Shown here: positions 1 to 5,790 of the stretch, piece by piece | Position numbering within the stretch: position 1 is the first letter of the stretch | How the letters are laid out: the number at the start of each line of letters is the position of its first letter | Source of the DNA: PZPK01 sp047628385 | GTDB taxonomy: Bacteria; Pseudomonadota; Gammaproteobacteria; Pseudomonadales; Oleiphilaceae | DNA: 7,454 nt | Direction of reading: 5' to 3' | NCBI GenBank assembly: GCA_047628385.1 | Contig: JBLHVH010000177.1 | Location: 1-7,454, forward strand | Translations under genes and position numbers: made by a program | Notes under the pieces: model-generated | What the model saw: the letters and a program-made list of their open reading frames with translations, nothing else | Told to the model about the DNA's origin: nothing | Databases searched by the model: none

Positions 1-476
1 TCATCTTCACGCTGAATTAGCGTGTCACCTGTTTCATTATCCTTACCTTCAACTGCAGGCGGATTATATTTAACATGATAAATTCGGCCACTGGCTTCAT
101 GAACACGTCGTCCACTTAAACGACTAATAATTTCGTCATCAGCAACATTAATTTCAACGACTGCGTCGATCTCTACACCCTGTTTTTTTAATGCTTCAGC
201 TTGTGGAATCGTTCTTGGAAACCCATCAAAAAGAAAGCCTTTTGCGCAATCATCGTCTTTAATACGTTCTTGTATCAATTCAATAATGGTCTCATCAGAC
301 ACTAATCCACCAGAAGCCATTACTTCTTTTACTTTAATACCTAATGGTGACCCAGCTTTAACAGCGGCTCTTAACATATCACCAGTAGAAATTTGCGGAA
401 TTCCGTACTTTTCAGTCATAAACTGGGCTTGAGTACCTTTTCCGGCACCTGGTGCACCTAGTAGAATTACTTTCAT
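1..476 (-). CDS. adk: Adenylate kinase, N-terminal 158 residues (C-terminus cut by window edge)
   Basis: This cytoplasmic enzyme interconverts ATP + AMP and 2 ADP and so sets adenylate energy charge. Seen in the sequence: the P-loop GAPGAGKGT at residues 7-15, the AMP-binding STGDMLR at 30-36 (R36), the DGFPRT motif at 84-89 (R88), and LID-flanking arginines R123 and R156, at the same numbers as in the E. coli enzyme. The visible part of the LID (about 122-158) has no cysteines, so it is the non-zinc Gram-negative type. The family is usually about 214-218 residues, so roughly the last quarter lies beyond position 1. The ATG at 474-476 is the only sensible start: an in-frame TAA lies six codons upstream, and an AAGGGAG Shine-Dalgarno sits about 10 nt before it. 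The next gene upstream, the HDOD gene, ends 302 bp away, so adk probably has its own promoter. Identification is secure. Confidence 0.98.
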   Translation of the reverse strand, partial: MKVILLGAPGAGKGTQAQFMTEKYGIPQISTGDMLRAAVKAGSPLGIKVKEVMASGGLVSDETIIELIQERIKDDDCAKGFLFDGFPRTIPQAEALKKQGVEIDAVVEINVADDEIISRLSGRRVHEASGRIYHVKYNPPAVEGKDNETGDTLIQRED

Positions 477-547
477 AAACGGGTTGCTCCCTTAATTTAA
501 CTTAAAATTTAAAAAACTGGGCATATTAAACGCTAATGTAGCCACTT

Positions 548-575
548 ATTGTACAAGCAGCCAAGACTTTGTCGT
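548..575 (-). promoter_or_regulatory. Candidate proximal sigma70-type promoter for adk
   Basis: Read on the minus strand, a TACAAT -10 box (548-553, 5 of 6 to consensus) follows an ACGACA -35-like element (570-575, 4 of 6) with a 16-bp spacer. This would start transcription about 65 nt before the adk ATG. It was found by eye in AT-rich DNA, where chance matches are common. Confidence 0.35.
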
Positions 576-659
576 TTTTTGTAAAAAACTAATACTTTTC
601 AATAAATTACAAAAAAAATAAAGGGCTAATCAGTTATCGTTAAATATAAATTTGGTTCA

Positions 660-688
660 ACTGGGTAGTGAATTATTAATACTACAGT
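660..688. other. Bulged hairpin in the adk leader
   Basis: ACTG (660-663) and TAGT (666-669) pair with CAGT (685-688) and ACTA (681-684), giving eight base pairs interrupted by a two-base GG bulge, with an 11-base AT-rich loop. It lies just inside the transcript that would start from the -10 box at 704-709. It could be a leader structure or chance pairing. Confidence 0.3.
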
Positions 689-703
689 CAATAAAGAGGC
701 GAC

Positions 704-709
704 ATTATA
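704..709 (-). promoter_or_regulatory. Candidate distal -10 box with GC-rich discriminator
   Basis: On the minus strand a perfect TATAAT is followed at once by GTCGCC. A GC-rich discriminator of this kind is typical of stringently controlled gammaproteobacterial promoters, such as those for stable RNA and translation genes. A good -35 box is lacking: about 17 bp upstream reads TTCCAC, a weak match. It would transcribe leftward toward adk. The core hexamer is visible; function is inferred. Confidence 0.4.
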
Positions 710-730
710 CGGATTTGAGTGGAGCAGTGG

Positions 731-753
731 AAGCCTAAGGAGACGTAAGGCTT
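731..753 (+). terminator. Weak hairpin with short T-run, plus-strand orientation
   Basis: AAGCCT (731-736) and AGGCTT (748-753) form a 6-bp stem with an 11-base loop, and the T-run extends to 756 on the plus strand. The flanking genes both read leftward, so the T-run is on the wrong strand to terminate the HDOD gene in the usual way. It may be a remnant, a stop for antisense transcription, or chance. Confidence 0.2.
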
Positions 754-778
754 TTTAAAACACCCTTTCGATCAATTT

Positions 779-2188
779 TCAAGCTGCCATATGACTAATC
801 ATGCCATCTAAACTTCGACATTGTTCGATACAAGTCACGACCAATTCCTGGACATTTTCTTCGTCCAAACCCAAAGCTAAAAGTGCTCGCTCAGGGTCAT
901 ATTCAACATGTTCATCACCTATACCATCCTGAGCGAGGTAATAATTCACAAGCTGAACTAAATTTACATATGCTTCACAATCACCTTGATACCCCTCAGT
1001 CTGATGCATTGCGGCTGATTGTATACAGGCATTCGGTAAACTCCACATTTTAAGTAAAATAGCGCCCATAGAACCATGCCCCAAAGATATAAATTCTTGC
1101 GCCCCCCCCATGCCAAACACTTGTTTTTCAAGATCAGCCATGCTCGCTTCTGGGTCAGATTCCCTTAATTTATTTAGCATTTTAAATTCAGGAGGAAATA
1201 AATGTCCAATCAACAAAATACCAAAATTATGTAAGAGCCCTGCTAAATACGCATCTTTATCATCAATACCTAAATCTGGATTTGCCATTAATGCTAATGC
1301 TTGACATAAAATGCCTGAATAAAGCGAATGTTGCCAGAATTTTTCTAAGCCTAGCGGCCCATGCTGTGGAATATTAAACGCTTTTGAAGATGCAATCCCC
1401 ATTGATAACTGCGCAACACGATCAAAGCCCAGTACAATGTTTACAGCATCTTTAATGCTATTTAATTCACCTCGATACGAGAACAGAGCGGATCGGGCAT
1501 AACGCATCACCTGCGCAGATAAACTAGGGTCTTTCTCTATGAGTGACGCTAGCTGGAATACGTCTGAATCAGGATCAGACGTTAAATGCATAATACGTAC
1601 TGCTGTTTCAGGCATCGGAGGCAACTGGTATAAACGCTCTAATTTTTTTGCTACTGAATCCAAAGAAATATTACCACGACAGGCGTTAACACCCTCGCCA
1701 AAACTCTCCGATTCAGCATTTGGCCACTTAGCGATACGCCCTTTTATCGCCCCTATCATTGCGATGCGAAACACCTCGCCCGTCATCTTTAATAAAGTAC
1801 AAGAGCAACCACTTGCAGAAAAAACATACTCATTGTCCAACATATCAACATCTACCATGACAGGAATCCCATATGCCATGGATAACGCGGGTAAAGCACC
1901 CGCATCACAATCTTGAAATAATTTACCGAAATGCGCCTCATCTAATAGCTGAAATTGACGATTAAATGTTTCGTTAATTACCACCAAATCTAACTCAGCA
2001 GGGTAAGGAATAACTGCGACAGCAGGCCCTCTCTTATCAATTAAAGGGATAGTTTTAGCACAAAGTTCAGGTACTGCATTTGCAAGGTCAATCGCATGCC
2101 CTATATGATCACTTCTAGGGTGATGTAAAGGTTGGTAGCTAATACCTTTACTTTCTATAAAATGATTTAATTTCGATGCAATAGGCAT
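779..2188 (-). CDS. YbaK-like deacylase domain fused to an HDOD signalling domain
   Basis: This 469-residue cytoplasmic protein has two recognisable parts. Residues about 1-155 resemble the YbaK/ProX aminoacyl-tRNA deacylase fold, including an AKTIPL segment whose K45 sits where the family keeps its functional lysine, followed by a VIPYPAELDL stretch. Residues about 180-400 are an HDOD domain: the LPPMPETAVRIM entry motif (189-200), EKDPSLSAQVMRYA (218-231), FWQHS (284-288), LLHNFG (318-323) and LGHGSMG (369-375). HDOD domains are non-enzymatic relatives of HD hydrolases. Here the metal-binding HD pair reads HN (320-321), so phosphohydrolase activity is not expected. HDOD proteins usually act in signalling or regulation of motility, biofilm or stress, but the target cannot be read from sequence. 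No membrane segment or signal peptide is seen. The ATG at 2186-2188 has an in-frame TAG four codons upstream and a TAGGG-like Shine-Dalgarno about 7 nt before it. The gene lies 152 bp downstream of ppc in the same direction. Confidence 0.9.
   Translation of the reverse strand: MPIASKLNHFIESKGISYQPLHHPRSDHIGHAIDLANAVPELCAKTIPLIDKRGPAVAVIPYPAELDLVVINETFNRQFQLLDEAHFGKLFQDCDAGALPALSMAYGIPVMVDVDMLDNEYVFSASGCSCTLLKMTGEVFRIAMIGAIKGRIAKWPNAESESFGEGVNACRGNISLDSVAKKLERLYQLPPMPETAVRIMHLTSDPDSDVFQLASLIEKDPSLSAQVMRYARSALFSYRGELNSIKDAVNIVLGFDRVAQLSMGIASSKAFNIPQHGPLGLEKFWQHSLYSGILCQALALMANPDLGIDDKDAYLAGLLHNFGILLIGHLFPPEFKMLNKLRESDPEASMADLEKQVFGMGGAQEFISLGHGSMGAILLKMWSLPNACIQSAAMHQTEGYQGDCEAYVNLVQLVNYYLAQDGIGDEHVEYDPERALLALGLDEENVQELVVTCIEQCRSLDGMISHMAA
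1102..1109 (-). repeat. G8 homopolymer in the coding strand of the HDOD gene
   Basis: Eight consecutive C's on the plus strand are eight G's in the coding strand, spanning codons 360-363 (M-G-G-A). They interrupt an otherwise AT-rich gene, inside the HDOD domain. A one-base slip would shift the frame and remove the last ~105 residues. The frame is intact here. The repeat is certain; any switching role is speculative. Confidence 0.9.
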
Positions 2189-2207
2189 ATATTGACCCTA
2201 ACTCCTA

Positions 2208-2244
2208 ACACTATAACTTTAGATTTTTTAATAGTAGATAGTGT
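2208..2244. repeat. 7-bp inverted repeat upstream of the HDOD gene
   Basis: ACACTAT (2208-2214) is mirrored by ATAGTGT (2238-2244), with a 23-bp AT-rich spacer, 20 bp before the HDOD start codon. The half-sites are about 30 bp centre to centre, close to three helical turns, which would suit paired protein binding on one DNA face. It could equally be a leader stem or chance in AT-rich sequence. I saw no convincing promoter pair or ppc terminator in the surrounding 152 bp (2189-2340). Confidence 0.35.
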
Positions 2245-2340
2245 AGTTTCTTTTTTACGAAAACACCCTATCCACGTCACAATTAGACATTTCTGAATAG
2301 AGTATTTTGTAAGCAGTTGTAACCTCTCGGCTAAACCATA

Positions 2341-5034
2341 TTACCCTGTATTCCTAATACCCGCAGCAATACCTGCCATGGTAACTTTAAGCGCGCGCTC
2401 AACGAGTTCAATTGACTCATCACTTTCACCTTTATTTTCGCCTTTACCTACATCACCTGCCAAACGGTCTCTCCTTAATAGCTCGGCCTGTAAATAGTGC
2501 AAGGGATCGGTATAAGGGTTACGAACATCTAAAGACCCTTGAAGCTTAGGATTATCTTGCTGTATAACCTGTTGTTTTTTCACTAAATTCACTAACTCGA
2601 TTATTCTTAAAAAACGATGCCTCAAAGTACGCCCTAAAGGCTTAAGCGCATCAGGTGCAAGCACTTGATCATAATAGCGCGCAATGCGAGCATCGCCTTT
2701 TGCAACGACCATTTCTAGCATATCTATATGCGTTTTAAAGAAAGGCCACTGTTCGAACATTTCATCTAAAGTTGTTGATTTATTTGACGCTAACACTGTT
2801 TCTAATGCCTCATCACTTCCTAACCATGCCGGAAGCATTAAGCGAATTTGTGTCCATGCAAAAATCCATGGAATAGCGCGTAAACTTTCAATACCACCAC
2901 TCATTTTCCGCCTTGCAGGGCGACTACCTAATGCTAGTTTCCCTAATTCTTGCTCAGGCGTAGCCGCTCTAAAATAGGCGACAAAATCTGGATCGTCACG
3001 AACTGTTGCCCGATACGACGACAGTGAAAGCTGGGTCATTTCATTCATCAAATCACGCCACCCACTTTTTGGTTTAGGTGGCGGCAATAAACTTGCTTCA
3101 ATAACGGCATTTAAATATAGCTTTAAGCTTTGTTTCGCAACTGATGGCATACCAAACTTAAATCTAATCATTTCACCTTGCTCAGTAATTCTAAATGAGC
3201 CTGAGACAGAACCCGGTGGTTGAGACAATATTGCGCGATTTGCAGGACCGCCACCTCGACCAACAGTACCGCCACGGCCATGAAACAGAGTCAGTTTAAC
3301 TTCGTGTTTATTGGCCACTTCAACTAAGCGTTCCTGCGCTTGATACTGTGCCCATGCTGCCGCCATTTGCCCTGCATCTTTTGCTGAGTCCGAATAACCA
3401 ATCATGACTTCTTGATGGTTATCACAATAGTCACGATACCAAGGAATATTAAGCAAACTGTCAATGGCTAAACTTGAGCCAGATAAATCGTCTAATGTTT
3501 CAAATAAAGGTACCACTCGAATTCGGTGCCTAATACCCGATTCTTTAAGAAGTAAAATAACGGTCAACACATCGGAGGGTAAGCTCGCCATCGAAATAAC
3601 ATAAGACCCGAGTGCAGACGATGGCTGCTTGGCAACTGTTCGACAGGTATCTAACACTTCCCTCACATCGTCACTACAAGGCCACTTTTCAGGAATTAAA
3701 GGTCGATTGCTTTGTAGTTCAGTCAATAAAAATGACTGCTTGCTTGATTCATCCCAGTCAGCGAAATCGCCTAAACCCAGATACTGAGTTAACTCACTCA
3801 TCACATCAAGATGCCGTTCTGAATCTTGCCGTATATCTAGCTTGACCAACTCCAAACCAAAACAACTTGCGCGACGAATCGTGTCTAACAACAAACCATT
3901 GGCAACAGAGTGCAAGCCTTTTTCATGCAAGGAGGTGTAACAAAGCATTAACGGCTCAATAAGCTCATCATTATTAAGCAATATATCTGTTGTATCCGCT
4001 TCTTCTCCGTTTGCCTTCTTTGCAGACCAGTCAAGCGTCGCCAATAAACGTTTACGCAACTGAGTTAAAATCAAACGGTAAGGTTCGTCTCGGTTACGAT
4101 TATTTTCTGACAAATATTTATCGGCCTCAGCGCGTAATTCATCAGAGCAATCCCACATAGATAACTGATTCATCAAGGTTCGCACATCGCGCAGGTATAG
4201 ATCAGCTGCCATCCAGCGGCTCAAACTCATTACTTCTTCTGTCAAATTTGCTGTTACATTAGGGTTGCCATCGCGATCACCTCCCATCCATGAAGCAAAT
4301 CGAATTGGACTGGCATCTGGGGGTAGACTCACCCCAAATTTATCAGTTAAAGCAACATCAAAATCACGTAAAAATTCTGGTAACGCTTCCCACAAACTAT
4401 TTTCAATGACAGCAAAGCCCCAACGCGCTTCATCCACTGCAGAAGGTCTATCACGCCTTATTTCATCTGAGTGCCAAGCCTCGCAAACTAAACGATTTAA
4501 TTCATCTCGAATTCGCCCCTGTTCTTTCTGATTCAGGTCTGGGCGATCTTGTTTCTCTAAACAGGCGGTGATTGCTTCGTATTTCAAAATTAACGTTCGA
4601 CGTGTCACTTCGGTTGGATGCGCCGTCAGTACAAACTCGATATTCATATCGCTTAGTAGCTCAGAAATATCTTGTTTTGTTTTGTCTGCCCCTTTAAGGC
4701 GATCAAATAGTTGATCAAACGTTTCAACGCCATCTTCCTGATCAGTGCGACTGCGACGAACACCATGGTATTGTTCTGCAATATTGGCTAAGTTCAAAAA
4801 CTGATTAAATGCACGTGCGACGGACACAATTTCACGATCACCTAAACTAGCCAACAAGCGAACCAACTCAGGGTTTGCATCTCCCGATTCCTCATTGCGA
4901 TCTACTTTTGCGGCTGCTCTAATAGCCTCTAGTTTATCTAAAAATTCTTGACCAAGATGCTCTTGTATATTTTGGCCCAATAAATCACCTAATAGCCGAA
5001 CATTATCACGCAACGCAGGGTGTAATTCAGTCAT
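2341..5034 (-). CDS. ppc: Phosphoenolpyruvate carboxylase
   Basis: This cytoplasmic enzyme adds bicarbonate to phosphoenolpyruvate to make oxaloacetate and phosphate, refilling the TCA cycle. At 897 residues it is full length (E. coli 883). Catalytic landmarks are visible: TAHPTE with H139 (E. coli H138), KLDIRQDS with R402 (R396), GYSDSAKDAG with K552 (K546), FHGRGGTVGRGGGP with H585, R587 and R593 (H579, R581, R587), and the C-terminal RNTG. The four residues that bind the aspartate inhibitor in E. coli (R587, K773, R832, N881) correspond to R593, K779, R838 and N895, so feedback inhibition by aspartate or malate is predicted. A small insertion (about 862-875, Gly/Glu/Lys-rich) before the last helix accounts for most of the extra length. 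The start is firm: AAGGA lies six bases before the ATG and an in-frame TGA two codons upstream. The gene is transcribed divergently from the small RHH-like gene. Confidence 0.99.
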   Translation of the reverse strand: MTELHPALRDNVRLLGDLLGQNIQEHLGQEFLDKLEAIRAAAKVDRNEESGDANPELVRLLASLGDREIVSVARAFNQFLNLANIAEQYHGVRRSRTDQEDGVETFDQLFDRLKGADKTKQDISELLSDMNIEFVLTAHPTEVTRRTLILKYEAITACLEKQDRPDLNQKEQGRIRDELNRLVCEAWHSDEIRRDRPSAVDEARWGFAVIENSLWEALPEFLRDFDVALTDKFGVSLPPDASPIRFASWMGGDRDGNPNVTANLTEEVMSLSRWMAADLYLRDVRTLMNQLSMWDCSDELRAEADKYLSENNRNRDEPYRLILTQLRKRLLATLDWSAKKANGEEADTTDILLNNDELIEPLMLCYTSLHEKGLHSVANGLLLDTIRRASCFGLELVKLDIRQDSERHLDVMSELTQYLGLGDFADWDESSKQSFLLTELQSNRPLIPEKWPCSDDVREVLDTCRTVAKQPSSALGSYVISMASLPSDVLTVILLLKESGIRHRIRVVPLFETLDDLSGSSLAIDSLLNIPWYRDYCDNHQEVMIGYSDSAKDAGQMAAAWAQYQAQERLVEVANKHEVKLTLFHGRGGTVGRGGGPANRAILSQPPGSVSGSFRITEQGEMIRFKFGMPSVAKQSLKLYLNAVIEASLLPPPKPKSGWRDLMNEMTQLSLSSYRATVRDDPDFVAYFRAATPEQELGKLALGSRPARRKMSGGIESLRAIPWIFAWTQIRLMLPAWLGSDEALETVLASNKSTTLDEMFEQWPFFKTHIDMLEMVVAKGDARIARYYDQVLAPDALKPLGRTLRHRFLRIIELVNLVKKQQVIQQDNPKLQGSLDVRNPYTDPLHYLQAELLRRDRLAGDVGKGENKGESDESIELVERALKVTMAGIAAGIRNTG

Positions 5035-5070
5035 ATTTCATCCTTATGTAAGTGTTAACAAATACACACA

Positions 5071-5076
5071 ATTATA
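5071..5076 (-). promoter_or_regulatory. Candidate ppc -10 box
   Basis: A perfect TATAAT on the minus strand lies 36 bp before the ppc ATG, predicting a leader of about 30 nt. The hexamer 17 bp upstream (ATAAAT on the minus strand) is a poor -35 match, so the promoter may be weak or activator-dependent. The ppc Shine-Dalgarno is at 5041-5046. Confidence 0.45.
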
Positions 5077-5135
5077 TTTTCCACAACCAATCTATTTATG
5101 ACTACACTAAAAGTATCAGTTATGAAAGCAATTAG

Positions 5136-5141
5136 TATAAA
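5136..5141 (+). promoter_or_regulatory. Candidate -10 box for the RHH-like gene
   Basis: TATAAA (5 of 6 to consensus) lies 23 bp before the start codon on the plus strand, with only a partial -35 match (GTATCA, 5113-5118) at 17 bp. The resulting leader would be very short, with the AAGGA Shine-Dalgarno (5151-5155) close to the transcript's 5' end. Other AT-rich hexamers in the 130-bp divergent region are possible. Confidence 0.3.
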
Positions 5142-5164
5142 AAGTAATACAAGGATAATAGCTT

Positions 5165-5509
5165 ATGAAAATTAAAGCACTCGCAGATTGTTGGGAAAAA
5201 CAGGCGAAAGCAACCCTTACCAATGAAGAATATTCGTTACGCTTACCTGTTGAAGATGCGGCTAAAATTACAGCCTTAGCTGAAATGTACTCTAAACGCA
5301 CTAAAAATGAGATTATTGGAGAATTATTGTCAGCGGCACTCGATGAACTTGAGACCAGTTTCCCTTACATTGCTGGTAAAAAAATCATCTCAAAAGATGA
5401 AATGGGTGACCCTGTTTTTGAAGATGTCGGGCCAATGCCAAAATTTTTGGATTTAAGTAAAAAACATTCTTTGGTTATGAAACAAGAACAAAAAGCTGCA
5501 AATTCGTAG
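5165..5509 (+). CDS. Small conserved-type protein with ribbon-helix-helix-like core
   Basis: This 114-residue soluble protein has no signal peptide or membrane segment. Residues 23-28 (YSLRLP) look like the short beta strand of a ribbon-helix-helix fold, followed by two predicted helices at about 29-42 and 45-63, the second containing KNEIIGELLSAAL. The C-terminal part (about 64-102) has an acidic GDPVFEDVGP turn and a basic KFLDLSKKH end that are not part of a standard RHH. I recall similar proteins beside ppc in gammaproteobacteria, some carrying the label 'type 1 pili tip component'. Nothing in this sequence supports a pilus role, as there is no export signal. The start is fixed by AAGGA nine bases before the ATG and an in-frame TAG two codons upstream. 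It is divergent from ppc over 130 bp, so a DNA-binding regulator of that interval is possible but unproven; an antitoxin role is less likely because no toxin partner is present. Confidence 0.85.
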   Translation: MKIKALADCWEKQAKATLTNEEYSLRLPVEDAAKITALAEMYSKRTKNEIIGELLSAALDELETSFPYIAGKKIISKDEMGDPVFEDVGPMPKFLDLSKKHSLVMKQEQKAANS

Positions 5510-5790
5510 TAAGTTAAGCCAAAAACTTGTAGCTAAACTTTGCACAATAGCAACATCACTTCGGTCGAATTTTATCCTGAAGTGGTGCGTATTTCCTTTC
5601 CTAAATTTCTTCCCCCTTAGCCTTGAAAAAACTCGAGAAAAAGAAATTAAATCACACTTGTAATCTAAAACCTTTCACCTAAACTTCAGTTAATAGTTAA
5701 AAGAATTTTATATTTACATTAGATACTTAAATAATAAATCCTTATTCATAAAGATTCTTTTTTACCACATTTTTTTAATATTAGAGCCGC
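5510..5790. other. 281-bp AT-rich intergenic stretch before the response regulator
   Basis: I find no gene here. It contains the hairpin at 5554-5587 and a second perfect 8-bp inverted repeat, AATTTCTT (5604-5611) with AAGAAATT (5641-5648), whose 29-base spacer makes it a poor terminator. The last ~100 bp (about 5690-5780) are extremely AT-rich and probably hold the response-regulator promoter, but no -35/-10 pair stands out. Confidence 0.6.
5554..5587 (+). terminator. Hairpin, possible terminator of the RHH-like gene
   Basis: CATCACTTC (5554-5562) pairs with GAAGTGGTG (5579-5587) in a 9-bp stem with one G-U pair; a GG/CC pair inside can extend it. It begins 45 bp after the stop codon. The following sequence (TATTTCCTTTCC) is pyrimidine-rich but lacks a solid T-run, so termination efficiency is uncertain. 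Confidence 0.4.

Larger units (their letters stand above)
477..778. other. 302-bp non-coding leader between the HDOD gene and adk
   Basis: I find no credible gene here. The stretch is strongly AT-rich and carries a run of eight A's near 610-618 on the plus strand. It holds two candidate minus-strand promoters reading toward adk (near 548-575 and 704-709), a bulged hairpin at 660-688 and a second hairpin at 731-753. If the distal promoter is used, the adk transcript would have a leader of roughly 220 nt, or a short independent RNA could be made. No riboswitch class is recognised. Confidence 0.6.

Noticed and set aside
731..753. Terminator for the HDOD gene
   Set aside because: The stem is short and its T-run lies on the plus strand, whereas the HDOD transcript reads leftward.
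1110..1916. Plus-strand open frames (1110-1304 and 1539-1916) inside the HDOD gene
   Set aside because: They are antisense to a clearly coding gene with recognisable domains, match no known family and have no plausible ribosome site.
2684..4531. Plus-strand open frames (2684-2977, 3612-3845, 4265-4531) inside ppc
   Set aside because: They lie opposite conserved PEP carboxylase sequence, and their products are low-complexity or composition-biased with no family resemblance.
5116..5301. Minus-strand 61-codon frame overlapping the start of the RHH-like gene
   Set aside because: It overlaps a better gene with a good ribosome site and a coherent fold, and its own product resembles nothing recognisable.
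5165..5509. Antitoxin of a toxin-antitoxin pair
   Set aside because: An RHH-like core fits, but no toxin gene overlaps or adjoins it on the same strand; the next gene is a c-di-GMP regulator 281 bp away.
5604..5648. Inverted repeat AATTTCTT/AAGAAATT as a terminator or mobile-element end
   Set aside because: The 29-base spacer, lack of a T-run and high AT content make chance the simplest explanation; no transposase or target duplication is nearby.
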